Positions 31,957 through 40,040 of a stretch of 42,618 nt of DNA are shown piece after piece. The notes under the pieces were generated by a model, which saw only the letters and a list, made by a program, of their open reading frames with translations, ran no database searches and was not told where the DNA came from. How positions within the stretch are numbered: position 1 is the first letter of the stretch; every line of letters begins with the position of its first letter. The stretch comes from Rubrobacteraceae bacterium (GTDB taxonomy: Bacteria; Actinomycetota; Rubrobacteria; Rubrobacterales; Rubrobacteraceae), in contig JAUJNO010000006.1 in the NCBI GenBank assembly GCA_030448125.1, positions 161,888-204,505 of the forward strand, written 5' to 3'. The position numbers and the translations under genes are program-made.

Positions 31957-32994
31957 CTAGATCGAGATGGTATCGACTACGGCGCCGCCGTTGTCGAGGA
32001 GCGCCACCTGGTCCCCGGCCCTGAGCGTAAGCGACTCGGCGTTCGAGAAGGAGCCTGCTACCTCTCTCCCGTCGGCGTCCACGACCCCCGAGTCGCTTCC
32101 GATGGAGGCTTGCTCCCCGGGGGCCAGCCTCACTGCGTCGTTGACCTGCACGCCTCCTCCGGAGTCGTCGATCTCGCCGGTATCGGGGTCCTGCACTTGC
32201 AGGGTGAATCCCGACAGGTCGGCCTCTTCGTCGCCCTGGTTGGTGATCGTAACGTACTCTATGCCGCCCCCGCTTTCTGCGAGCTCGACCCTATCGAGGC
32301 TCACGTCGACGTCGCTCGAGTTGCCCCCGGCGTCGTTGCGCGTGAGATCGAAGAGCGCCTGGTTCAGGACGCCCTGCTCGACGTACCCCTGGAACAGGTT
32401 CTCGACGACGTACTGATCCCCGCGTGGCGCGAGCATCGCCACGAACGGCGTGTAGCCGACCTCCAGCTGGACGGCGAGCGTCCCGTACTCGCCCCGGTCC
32501 AACTCCTCGTTGCTCTCCGCGTCGCCAGGCCTGGTGATATCGTATGTAAAGAATTCGACCTGAGGGTAGTCCTCGCGCAGGTTTTCGAGGTCCCGGTCGA
32601 CCTGCTCGTCAGGCCTGATGCCCTGCGGGTACTCGATCCCTCGCGAAGAGTCCGGGTTCTCCTTGATGAACTCGACCACGATCAAAGCCTTGCGCTGGTA
32701 GGCCGCTCTGAAGTCCGGCGGGACCGGCTGCCGCTGGTTGAGCTCGAACGGCGAGTCCTCGAGCGCCTCGGCCCCGGTCTTCGACTCCACGGTAGAACCG
32801 CCGGCGGTGTTCCCACCGGGGGCTCCGGCAGGAGGCGTTGTGCCCCCGCCGCCCTTTGCGTCCTTCGGCGGCGTCGCGGGCGGCTCCGGGGCCTTCTGGG
32901 CCTGGTCTCCTCCGCCGCCGCAGCCCGCGACTAGGAGGAGAAGGGCCGTCAAGGCGAGGAGCGAGAGCAAGAACGCACCGAGGTTCCGAGTCAA
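31957..32994 (-). CDS. Secreted lipoprotein with thioredoxin-like and lamin-tail domains
   Basis: 345 aa. The frame is open far upstream, antisense to aspS, but the TTG at 32994 gives a clean lipoprotein signal: MTRNLGAFLLSLLALTALLL then VAGC with C25 as the lipidated residue. A Pro/Gly/Thr linker follows. About residues 110-230 look like a thioredoxin fold (KALIVVEFIKENPDS, VEFFTYDITRP, and a VGYTPFVAML cis-Pro-like loop) but without C-x-x-C. Residues about 245-345 are a lamin-tail (LTD) fold: DRVELAESGGGIEYVTITNQ, ADLSGFTLQV, NDAVRLAPGEQ, DQVALLDNGGAVVDTI. The role is unknown; the start is uncertain because its ribosome site is poor. Confidence 0.7.
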   Translation of the reverse strand: MTRNLGAFLLSLLALTALLLLVAGCGGGGDQAQKAPEPPATPPKDAKGGGGTTPPAGAPGGNTAGGSTVESKTGAEALEDSPFELNQRQPVPPDFRAAYQRKALIVVEFIKENPDSSRGIEYPQGIRPDEQVDRDLENLREDYPQVEFFTYDITRPGDAESNEELDRGEYGTLAVQLEVGYTPFVAMLAPRGDQYVVENLFQGYVEQGVLNQALFDLTRNDAGGNSSDVDVSLDRVELAESGGGIEYVTITNQGDEEADLSGFTLQVQDPDTGEIDDSGGGVQVNDAVRLAPGEQASIGSDSGVVDADGREVAGSFSNAESLTLRAGDQVALLDNGGAVVDTISI

Positions 32995-33267
32995 ATCCCC
33001 GAAACCGTTTCCTACGATGGCATTCTCTCCTGTCCTCGACGCCCGCCAGCAGGCCTCCGAAGAAGGTTTCACGGCCCGCCGCAACTTACCACAGCGGTGA
33101 AATAGGTGCAACGGACCGCTCAAATGCTTCCGCGCGCCTTTCGTCGCGGCGTAGCTTATGCGGGGTTTACGCGAAGGTCCTGGTTGGATCCGTGGTTTCG
33201 TCTCCGCACCTACCATATACTTGCAAGAGATTACGAGCAAGACGTTTGGAGCGGCGGAGGGAGACCC

Positions 33268-35121
33268 TTGCACCGGGAAGACAACGGGAAATCGAGCGGG
33301 AGCCCGAGCGGGAACCCGTACAGGACGCACACGGCTGGCGAGTTGCGGGCCAAGAACGTGGGCGAGCGCGTGAGGCTGGCGGGCTGGGTGAACCGGCGCA
33401 GGGACCACGGGGGGCTCATCTTCATAGACTTGAGGGACCGCTGGGGAATAACTCAGGTCACCTTCCATCCGGAGGCGGCAGAGGTGTTCGCGGCCGCCGA
33501 GGAGTTGAGGCCCGAGTGGAGCATCTCGATAGAGGGGGAGGTCGTCGAGAGGCCCGAAGGCAACGAGAACCCGGAGCTTCCGACCGGGGAGATCGAGGTC
33601 TCCGCGACGGCGCTGGAGGTCCTGAACGCGAGTGAGACGCCGCCGTTCGAGATCGACCGGGAGAGGCCCGTGGACGAGCTTCTCAGGCTGAAGTACCGCT
33701 ACCTGGACCTTCGTCGGGACCGGATGCAAGAGAACATCGTTTTCAGGCACCGCATCGTCAAGCACATGCGCGACTACCTCACGGCGCGCGGTTTCCTGGA
33801 GATAGAGACGCCGCTCTTGACCGCCTCGACCCCCGAGGGCGCCCGCGACTATTTGGTGCCGGCCCGGCTGTACCCGGGTGAGTTCTACGCCCTGCCGCAG
33901 TCGCCGCAGCAGTTCAAGCAGCTCCTGATGGTCGCCGGGTTCGAGCGGTACTTCCAGATCGCGCGGGCCTTGCGCGACGAGGACCAGAGGGGCGACAGGC
34001 AGCCCGAGCACACCCAGCTAGACCTGGAGATGAGCTACACGACGCAAGGCGAGATTCTCGACCTCGTCGAGGGCCTCTACACCGAGATCGTCGAGGGCTT
34101 CACCGGGAAGAGGCTGCTGCGGAAGCCGTTCCCGCGCCTCACCTACGCGGAGGCGATGGACCGGTACGGGACGGACAAACCGGACGTCCGCTTCGGGCTG
34201 GAGATAGGCGACGTCTCGGAGATCGCACGCGGCTCGGAGTTCAAGGTCTTCCGGGGAGCGGTGGAGTCCGGGGGATCGGTACGCGGTATTGCCGTCGGAG
34301 GACTCGGAGATCTCTCGCGGCGCGAGATAGGCGAGCTGGAGTCCATTGCGGCTACTGGCGGCGCGCGCGGGCTCGCCTACCTCAAGGTAGGGCCGGACGG
34401 CCTCTCCGGCCCTATCGCCAAGTTCTTCTCCGCGGAGGAGGGAGAGGCTCTCAAAGAGGCGCTCGGGGCGAAGGAGAGCGACTACATGTTCTTCGTCGCG
34501 GATAGGGACGCGGTCGTCTTCGAGAGCCTGAACCGCTTGCGGCTCCACATGAGGGACCGGCTCGGCCTCGCCGATCCGAACGTGCTCGCCCTGTGCTGGG
34601 TGACCGACTTCCCGCTCTTCGAGTGGAACGAGGACGAGGGGCGAATAGAGCCCATGCACCACATGTTCACCATGCCGCGCGAGGAAGACCTGCCGCTCCT
34701 GGACACCGATCCCCTGAAGGTCATAGGACAGCTCTACGACCTCGTCGCCAACGGGACGGAGCTCGCGTCGGGGAGCATCAGGATCCACCGCCCCGAACTG
34801 CAGCAGAAGGTCTTCTCGACGGTGAACATCCTACCGGAGGAGGCCGAGCGCAGGTTCGGGGCAATGCTCGAGGCTTTTCGTTACGGGGCGCCGCCGCACG
34901 GGGGAATAGCGCCCGGGGTAGACCGCCTGATCATGCTCCTCAGAGACGAACCGAACATCCGGGAGGTGATGGCCTTTCCCAAGACCCAGGCAGCCCGCGA
35001 CGAGATGATGGACGCTCCCAGCCCCGTTGCCCCGGAGCAGCTCGAAGAGCTTCACATAGCGATCAGACCCCGCACCCAGAGAGGCCCCGAAGACCCCCCA
35101 CGGGAGAACCCCGTCACTTAG
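33268..35121 (+). CDS. aspS: Aspartyl-tRNA synthetase, probably non-discriminating
   Basis: 617 aa from the TTG at 33268, with GGAGGGAGA just upstream; the open frame back to 33106 has no family similarity. The anticodon-binding OB domain begins YRTHTAGELRAKNVG. RRRDHGG carries H47, the residue reported in non-discriminating AspRS, where discriminating enzymes have Leu. Class II motif 2 is LRDEDQRGDRQPEHTQLDLEMS, a GAD insertion follows, and motif 3 is GGIAPGVDRLIMLL. It would charge both tRNA-Asp and tRNA-Asn if gatCAB is present elsewhere (inference). A proline-rich tail follows FPKTQAARDEMMDAPSPV. Confidence 0.95.
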   Translation: MHREDNGKSSGSPSGNPYRTHTAGELRAKNVGERVRLAGWVNRRRDHGGLIFIDLRDRWGITQVTFHPEAAEVFAAAEELRPEWSISIEGEVVERPEGNENPELPTGEIEVSATALEVLNASETPPFEIDRERPVDELLRLKYRYLDLRRDRMQENIVFRHRIVKHMRDYLTARGFLEIETPLLTASTPEGARDYLVPARLYPGEFYALPQSPQQFKQLLMVAGFERYFQIARALRDEDQRGDRQPEHTQLDLEMSYTTQGEILDLVEGLYTEIVEGFTGKRLLRKPFPRLTYAEAMDRYGTDKPDVRFGLEIGDVSEIARGSEFKVFRGAVESGGSVRGIAVGGLGDLSRREIGELESIAATGGARGLAYLKVGPDGLSGPIAKFFSAEEGEALKEALGAKESDYMFFVADRDAVVFESLNRLRLHMRDRLGLADPNVLALCWVTDFPLFEWNEDEGRIEPMHHMFTMPREEDLPLLDTDPLKVIGQLYDLVANGTELASGSIRIHRPELQQKVFSTVNILPEEAERRFGAMLEAFRYGAPPHGGIAPGVDRLIMLLRDEPNIREVMAFPKTQAARDEMMDAPSPVAPEQLEELHIAIRPRTQRGPEDPPRENPVT

Positions 35122-35505
35122 AGCTGTATCCCCGCACGACAAGCCAGCGAGCGCCACGTCACCGCCGGGACCCGCAGACCCACCCGAGCCAGGCCGTGTA
35201 CCCACCCTTGCGAGCCCCGCGACGTCGTGAAGGACGAGCTTCGACGCTCCGGCCAGGTCTTGTCCCTTCTCGACGCACGGTTGCGACGCTCTCCCACGAG
35301 CGCCGACGCGGGAGTGAAGGCGAGCACCCTGTAGCCGCGAGGGCCTATGCTAATATTCGCCGGTTTTTTGGAGACCCGGCGCTCAGGTTAGTATCACCAG
35401 AAGGAGGGCCAGGTAGAGACGCGGTTGGGGTTAGAAGAGACGTGCGTCGGGCACGACCACGATTATCGAGCCGGAGTACAGGTTGGATCTCCTCTAGGAC
35501 AAGCC
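35122..35505 (+). other. 384-nt gap without a supported gene
   Basis: Between aspS and the FAD oxidoreductase I find no convincing coding sequence. A 69-codon minus-strand frame (35118-35327) exists but has no recognisable domain or ribosome site. CGCCGG (about 35357) and CCGGCG (about 35375) pair around a T-rich loop. A TAATAT near 35350 could be a -10 box for the downstream gene but lacks a -35. Confidence 0.5.
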
Positions 35506-36684
35506 ATGAACCAGAACGACCGCATAGTGATAGTCGGCGGCGGACCAGGCGGAGTCTCGACCGCCCGCGCCTACCGGGAAGCCGGCGGCCGCGGAAGAGT
35601 CATCCTGCTCACCGCCGAGAGCTACCCTCCCTACAGCCGCCCGCCGCTCACCAAGGAGTACCTGCACGGCGAGATCGAACGAGACGAACTGCCAATAGAG
35701 AACCCGTGGTGGTTCGAGGAGAACGATGTGGAGCTAAGGCTCGCCACGGCCGCGAGGGCGCTCGACCGCGACCGGCAAGTCGTTACGACGGAGAACGGCG
35801 AGGAGGTGCCTTACGACGCCTGCGTCCTAGCCACGGGCTCCGAGCCCGTTCGCCTCCCGGTACCCGGCGCGGACGACCCTGAGACCCTGGTCATGCGCAC
35901 CATCGAGAACTCGGAGCGGTTGAAGAGCCGCGTGGGCGAAGGGAGCCGGGCCGTCGTCGTGGGTAGCGGCTTTATAGGCTGCGAGGCAGCGGCCTCGCTC
36001 TCTCTGCGCGGGACCGAAGTCACCCTCATCAGCCAGGAAGACGGGCCGCAGAGAGAGCGGCTCGGCAAGGACGTGGCGCGGCGCATCACAGGCTGACTCG
36101 AGGGATACGGCGTGGACCTGCGCCTCGGTGTCGGGGTCGCGGGCATAGAGCGCGAGAACGGCGGCTTCGAGGTCGCCGTCGAGGGCGGGGAGAACATCTC
36201 CACGGAGACCGTGCTCTTCGGAACGGACGTCAAACCCCGCACCGGGCTCGCCGAAGCCACCGGCCTCGAGATCGAGCGGGGCGGCATCGTTACCGATTCT
36301 TCGATGCAAATGAGCGCGCCGGGCATCTTCGCCGTCGGCGACATCGTCTTCGCCATGAACGAGGCCGCCGATAGCCGCCAGAAGGTCGAGCACTGGGGCG
36401 AGGCCCTCAACCACGGCCGGGTAGCCGGCGCCGTGCTCGCCGGCGGTGAGGCAGCCTGGAACATGGTTCCGGGATTCTGGTCGACGATAGGCAACAGGAC
36501 ACTCAAGTACCACTCCTGGAGCGGTGGCTGGGACGAGGCGAAGTTCGTGGAGAAATACGGAGCTGAGGGCGAAGCCTTTACGGTCTGGTACGGCAAGGAG
36601 TGCGTCGGCGTCCTGGCCTACAACGCCGAGGAGGACTACGAGGAGGGGCGAGGGATCATCGAGCAGGGAGCCCCCCTGCCCTGA
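35506..36684 (+). pseudogene. NAD(P)/FAD-dependent oxidoreductase interrupted by an in-frame UGA
   Basis: 392 sense codons from the ATG at 35506 (AGGA about 7 nt upstream), split by TGA at 36094-36096 (codon 197). Before it are the FAD site VIVGGGPGGVSTA, PPYSRPPLTKEYL and the NAD site VVVGSGFIGCEAA; after it, without frame change, are LEGYGVDLRLGV, MSAPGIFAVGDIVF and the C-terminal FWSTIGNRTLKYHSW. It resembles ferredoxin/rubredoxin reductase-type flavoproteins. In relatives the codon between RITG and LEGYGV is usually Trp, so TGG to TGA is the simplest cause. Both halves keep good codon use, so the change looks recent, or is a sequencing error. It abuts the glycosyltransferase gene (TGATG). 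Confidence 0.85.
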
Positions 36685-38384
36685 TGCCCGAACGTAAGCC
36701 TCTCTCGCCGCCGCACCCGGCGCTCCGGATCTCCGTGGTAGTCCCCGCCCGCGACGAGGAGGCGCTCATCGGCTCCTGCCTAACGGCGCTCGCGGAGCAG
36801 GAGAGAATCTCCAGCGAAGAGTACGAGGTTCTGCTCGTTCTGGACCGGTGCACGGACGCGACCGAGATCCGGGCGCTGGAGGTAGCCACGGAAAATCCCG
36901 GTCTTCGCCTCCACCTGCTCGAAGGTCCGGGCCGGAGGGCCGGACACGCCCGCCGGGTGGGGATGGAGGAGGCGTACGCCCGACTCCTGGCTTCGGGGCG
37001 GTCGGACGGCCTCATCGCCTCGACGGACGCCGATACCGTGGTGGAGCCGGACTGGTTGTCAGTGCAGCTCGAAGCGGCGGGCCGGGGGGCACGCGCCATC
37101 GGGGGACGCATCGAACTCAGGGACGACGCCGACCTCGCGGAGGGCGTCGCCGGGTGGCGCGCCGAGCAGGACCGTCTGCGGCAACGCGAGCTGCTCACGG
37201 CCCCGGACTCCGTGGGCGGGCCGATCCAGGCAGAGCACTGGCAGTTCAGCGGCGCCTCGCTCGCGCTCACGGCGGCGACCTACGCTGAGATAGGTGGCCT
37301 CGAGCCTCTCGCGGCGCTGGAAGACGAGTACCTGGAGCGAGCCCTGGCCAGGTGCGGAGTCCCCATCGAGCGGCCGCTCGCCGTGAGAATGAGGACCTCC
37401 GCCCGGCTCGTCGGGCGCGCGAAGAGGGGCCTGGCCCGGGACCTGGCGCTGGCCTCGTGGGCCCACCGCAACACCTACGACGCCCGCGACTTCGACGTAG
37501 GAGATCTCCTGGAGAAGAAACAAGCCTCCAACAACTCCGTCAGCGTCGTCGTGCCGATGAGGGGCAAGGGCCGCGGTACGGCCGCCCTGCTCGCCACGCT
37601 CGGGCCGCTCGCCAGGGACGGGCTCGTCGACGAGACCATCGTGCTGTGTCCGGGGGAGGAAGATAGCCGTACCGTTGGTGACGGCGCGAGGGACTATCGG
37701 GACGCGGACGTGATGCCCGGCTTCGGCCCGGTACAGGGTTACGGCGACGCGTTGTGGCGAGGGCTCTCCGTGGCGGAGGGAGACGTCGTGCTCTTCCTGG
37801 ACCCGAGCGTGGCGGATCCGGAGGGACGTCGGGCTTTGGGCCTTCTGGGCCCCCTTCTCTCGCGGCGGGAACTGAGCTTCGTCAAGGGCTTCTCCGCGCG
37901 ATCCGACAGGGCTGGTGGTCGGGGGCCAGAGGCCCTCTCCGAGTTCGTGGCGTGGCCCCTGATCAACCTGTACCGCCCCGAGCTCGCCGGGTTCGTCGAT
38001 CCGCTCTCGTCCGAATTCGCCGCCCGGCGGGCGCTGCTGGCGTCCCTGCCCTTCCCGGCGGGCTACGGCGCGGCCTTGAGCCTCCTACTCGATGCGTCAG
38101 ACGCGGCCGGCGCTTCGGCCCTAGCCCAGACCCGCCTCGCCCCACATCCGGAGGCCGACGTGTCCCTGCCGGACCTCGGCGAGGCCGCCTACGCGACCCA
38201 CGTGGCCACCGCCGCCCGCATCCACGGGCAGGAAGACCTCGACGAACGCGCCCCGGGACCGCTCTTCCTGCCGCTCTCGGGACGCTTCGAGCTGCGGCGC
38301 GTCGCCGTCGAGGAACGGCCGCCGCTCGATAGCCTTCAGCAGCCAGCCGTCAACGGCCAGCATGCCCGCCGGGACGGGACCTAG
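36684..38384 (+). CDS. Two-module glycosyltransferase: GT2 plus GpgS-like (GT81) domain
   Basis: 566 aa. The ATG at 36684 overlaps the preceding stop by one base. Residues 14 to about 250 are a GT-A domain: ISVVVPARDEEALIGSCL, the DAD motif D115-D117 in STDADTVVEPDW, and an ED-type motif LEDEYLERAL. Residues about 285-545 resemble glucosyl-3-phosphoglycerate synthase: SVSVVVPMRGKGRG, YGDALWRGLSVAEGD, LSFVKGFS, NLYRPELAGFVDPLS, SLPFPAGYGAAL. In this second module the metal motif D-x-D is replaced by DPS (373-375), so it may be inactive. The family makes compatible-solute precursors; the product here is not predictable. No membrane segment is seen. Confidence 0.75.
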   Translation: MPERKPLSPPHPALRISVVVPARDEEALIGSCLTALAEQERISSEEYEVLLVLDRCTDATEIRALEVATENPGLRLHLLEGPGRRAGHARRVGMEEAYARLLASGRSDGLIASTDADTVVEPDWLSVQLEAAGRGARAIGGRIELRDDADLAEGVAGWRAEQDRLRQRELLTAPDSVGGPIQAEHWQFSGASLALTAATYAEIGGLEPLAALEDEYLERALARCGVPIERPLAVRMRTSARLVGRAKRGLARDLALASWAHRNTYDARDFDVGDLLEKKQASNNSVSVVVPMRGKGRGTAALLATLGPLARDGLVDETIVLCPGEEDSRTVGDGARDYRDADVMPGFGPVQGYGDALWRGLSVAEGDVVLFLDPSVADPEGRRALGLLGPLLSRRELSFVKGFSARSDRAGGRGPEALSEFVAWPLINLYRPELAGFVDPLSSEFAARRALLASLPFPAGYGAALSLLLDASDAAGASALAQTRLAPHPEADVSLPDLGEAAYATHVATAARIHGQEDLDERAPGPLFLPLSGRFELRRVAVEERPPLDSLQQPAVNGQHARRDGT

Positions 38385-38476
38385 CATCGCAGTAGAGAGC
38401 CGCCGGGCAGCCCTTGCGTTTCGAAAGGCGACCAGCCCTACGGTCTAAACGGGATCCTTAGCCGAAATCCGGCGGC

Positions 38477-38860
38477 TTAAGTAGCTTTCTCCTCGCGGTA
38501 CTCCTGGATATCTTCCAGAACCTCCTGGGGGATGTCGAGCTCGCTGTAGACGTTGCAGGCGTCCGGGTCATCGGGGTTCGGGCAGATCTGGAAATCCTGC
38601 TTCTGCTGCCACTCCAGGATCTTGTCGCGGTTGGGCGGGTTGTAGCCCTTCTCCCGGACCTGCTGGATCATCGCCCGGACCTCGCGCTCGTCGGCGTCCT
38701 CGTCCTGGGTCATGACCTGCACCAGCTCGTCGTCGTTCGCGAAATAAACCCCAACCATCGCGAAGGTCAACCGGCCGTAGTGGCCGATGTCCTCGCCGTT
38801 CTCCAGCGCCTCTATCATGTGGTTCATCATCTGGCTCTGCTTCAGATCCTCCACGGACAT
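38477..38860 (-). CDS. Conserved-looking hypothetical protein
   Basis: 127 aa, acidic, soluble. I do not recognise the family. The ATG at 38860 has AAGGAG 8 nt upstream; the longer frame to 38956 lacks this. Features are a helical N-terminus (VEDLKQSQMMNHMIEALENG), GRLTFAMVGVYFANDDELV, and two cysteines in QICPNPDDPDACNVY near the C-terminus. TTGTTT and TACCCT with a 16-nt spacer lie upstream as a possible promoter. It converges with the glycosyltransferase gene; AGCCGCCGG and CCGGCGGCT pair across the gap but with a loop too long for a clear terminator. Confidence 0.75.
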   Translation of the reverse strand: MSVEDLKQSQMMNHMIEALENGEDIGHYGRLTFAMVGVYFANDDELVQVMTQDEDADEREVRAMIQQVREKGYNPPNRDKILEWQQKQDFQICPNPDDPDACNVYSELDIPQEVLEDIQEYREEKAT

Positions 38861-39006
38861 AACCGTGCTCCTTTCTACTCGTTCGCACCAAGGGTACGAG
38901 AGATGCCCCCGAAAACAACGGCGAAAACAACCTTTCCAACATCTCGAAGACAACAAACCCTAAAGGTACGGTAAGATCGGCGAGGGGCGGTTTGTAGGGG
39001 GTTGGG

Positions 39007-39213
39007 ATGGAGCGGACGGAGAACAAGAAGAAGACAGATCCGAAGGTGGGGCAGCAGGTCTTCGACTACATCTTCGAGGACCCGAACCCGCTGATGATCG
39101 AGTGGTGCATCTGTGTTGGCAGCAATATTGCGCAGCAATCAGTGATGAAAGCCTCGATAGATCTTCAACGCCTCGTCTATGTCAAGACGATGTTGCTCGT
39201 GCGGCGCGGATAA
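39007..39213 (+). pseudogene. Truncated backbone gene with a foreign 3' tail
   Basis: An ATG at 39007 starts a frame whose first 33 codons (MERTENKKKTDPKVG then QQVFDYIFEDPNPLMIEW) have the high-GC codon use of the chromosome. From about 39105 the base composition drops and the remaining codons run antisense into the HNH-like gene. I read this as the 5' end of a native gene cut by insertion of the accessory region. The native protein family is not recognisable from 33 residues. Confidence 0.5.
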
Positions 39214-39633
39214 AACGAATCGACCAATTTCGTCGGGTGTAAAGGAGAAGTGGGCAGGCAATCCAAGCCGACGCTTCGCACGTCCGTCGGCGGCATTGCA
39301 CTGGTCGCAGATCACCGTTTCTGGAAAACGCATCGCAGCCGTATATCGCTGTCGCCACTGTTCGTGAGTTTCGTCTGAATCGAAGAACGATCGCCAAACG
39401 TAATCAGCTCCATGATCGTGGTGCTTGTGCAACCCCGCCACCCATCCTTCGTACTTTTCCAGACACCGCCCCGTTTGGGGGTCTTTTCGTTTGCATCTGA
39501 ACGTCCAGCGCATAATCTCAAATTTACTGCGACCGCAAGCCGGGCAGTTCCAGTCTTCCGATAGCGAACGCCACAGGCGAAAGCAATGCGCCCCGTCGTA
39601 ACTCCGGTACTCTTCCTGAGTCGGTACTTTCAA
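39139..39633 (-). CDS. HNH-type nuclease-like zinc protein
   Basis: 164 aa from a TTG at 39633 preceded by a GGAAGGAAGG tract. A zinc-ribbon-like part has C30 and C33 (WNCPACG) with C47 and C57, and an HNH-like part has H69, H71, H72, D73 and H74 (LHKHHDHG) then C109, C112 and N113 (ICDQCNAADGRAK). Such His/Cys patterns occur in phage and homing HNH endonucleases; catalysis is inferred, not shown. The C-terminal FSFTPDEIGRFV is unrecognised. Codon use is less GC-biased than the backbone. It follows a 49-aa gene on the same strand. Confidence 0.55.
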   Translation of the reverse strand: MKVPTQEEYRSYDGAHCFRLWRSLSEDWNCPACGRSKFEIMRWTFRCKRKDPQTGRCLEKYEGWVAGLHKHHDHGADYVWRSFFDSDETHEQWRQRYTAAMRFPETVICDQCNAADGRAKRRLGLPAHFSFTPDEIGRFVLSAPHEQHRLDIDEALKIYRGFHH

Positions 39634-39650
39634 GCCCTTCCTTCCGCCCC

Positions 39651-39800
39651 CTACTCCCGAGAGGAATCAAGTTCTCGCTGAATATCTTTTGAGATTCTTA
39701 AGATTACGTCTCGCCTTTCCTGAGTCCTGAAGGTTATGGGAGCATCGTCCAGCATGAAATCGTGCGCCTTTCTAAGCTGGCGTTTGAGGCCTCGGTCCAC
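39651..39800 (-). CDS. Small hypothetical protein (49 aa)
   Basis: Short charged ORF from a GTG at 39800, 2 nt after the stop of the interrupted gene upstream, ending at TAG 39651-39653, 17 nt before the HNH-like start. It begins MDRGLKRQLRKAHDFMLDD and includes RDVILRISKDIQRELDSS, predicted helical. There is no domain I recognise. A competing ATG (39817) with a better ribosome site opens only a 14-codon frame. Support is mainly its tight spacing. Confidence 0.4.
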   Translation of the reverse strand: MDRGLKRQLRKAHDFMLDDAPITFRTQERRDVILRISKDIQRELDSSRE

Positions 39801-39802
39801 CG

Positions 39803-39840
39803 TTACGCTCGCTCATCCGTCTCCTTTCCGATGATCCACT
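39803..39840 (-). pseudogene. 3' end of a gene interrupted by the IS1595 element (left fragment)
   Basis: Last codons (..IIGKETDERA, stop TAA at 39803-39805) of a minus-strand gene. The other part is at 42564-42618. Deleting the element and one GATCCACT copy joins them in frame as ..RRDKWIIGKETDERA. The family is unknown. Confidence 0.6.
39833..39840. repeat. Target-site duplication GATCCACT, left copy
   Basis: GATCCACT directly abuts the left inverted repeat; the identical octamer abuts the right repeat at 42564-42571, in the same orientation. Eight bases is the duplication length reported for the IS1595 family. Confidence 0.92.
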
Positions 39841-39863
39841 CGGGATTATATACTTGACACAGC
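39841..39863 (+). repeat. Left terminal inverted repeat of the IS1595-family element
   Basis: Begins CGGGATTATA and ends TTGACACAGC, 23 bp, identical to the reverse complement of the right end. It contains TTGACA, the inward -35 box of the transposase promoter, and on the other strand a TATAAT facing outward. Confidence 0.93.
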
Positions 39864-39882
39864 ATATCGCCTCATGTAGACT
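39854..39882 (+). promoter_or_regulatory. Transposase promoter
   Basis: TTGACA (39854-39859), 17-nt spacer, TAGACT (39877-39882). The -35 lies in the inverted repeat and the -10 in the loop of the adjacent terminator hairpin. The start would be near 39889, giving a 5' leader of about 150 nt that is antisense to the 46-aa ORF. Confidence 0.7.
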
Positions 39883-39904
39883 TCACTTATGAGGCGATTT
39901 TTTC
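39866..39904 (+). terminator. Rho-independent terminator at the inner edge of the left end
   Basis: ATCGCCTCAT (39866-39875) pairs perfectly with ATGAGGCGAT (39889-39898), with a 13-nt loop and a run of six or more T. It would stop plus-strand transcription entering from outside. RNA starting at the internal promoter lacks the 5' arm and would escape. Confidence 0.8.
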
Positions 39905-40023
39905 TCACTTTTGCGGGACTTTTCGGCAACTTCTTTAGCTTTGTCGCGCACCTTTTTGGGGAACAAATCCTTCATAAGCTCATCGGTCGTCATTTCAGTG
40001 GCGGCTTTCTTCTTACGGGGCAT
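39883..40023 (-). CDS. Small basic protein (46 aa) divergent from the transposase
   Basis: ATG at 40023 with GGAGGT about 9 nt upstream; stop TGA at 39883-39885, in the loop of the terminator hairpin. The protein begins MPRKKKAATEMTTDELMKDL, then FPKKVRDKAKEVAEKSRKSE and KKSPHK: lysine-rich and helical, with a TEMTTDELMKDLF patch. Its start is 18 nt from the transposase start, and each ribosome site lies in the shared spacer. Most or all of the gene is antisense to the transposase leader. A regulatory or accessory role in transposition is a guess; no family is recognised. Confidence 0.6.
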   Translation of the reverse strand: MPRKKKAATEMTTDELMKDLFPKKVRDKAKEVAEKSRKSEKKSPHK

Positions 40024-40040
40024 CGCTTAGGAGACCTCCC

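Noticed and set aside
33000..33267. T-box leader for aspS
   Set aside because: No conserved T-box AGGGTGGNACCGCG sequence or terminator stem in the 273-nt spacer. A TATACT near 33214 may be a -10 box, but it has no -35.
35118..35327. 69-codon minus frame between aspS and the oxidoreductase
   Set aside because: Arg/Ser-rich, no ribosome site and no family resemblance; treated as noncoding.
36094..36096. Selenocysteine codon
   Set aside because: The position is normally Trp, not Cys, in this protein class, and no downstream SECIS-like hairpin was recognised.
38395..38480. AGCCGCCGG ... CCGGCGGCT inverted repeat between convergent genes
   Set aside because: The loop is over 60 nt and no T-tract follows, so it is not a convincing terminator or element end.
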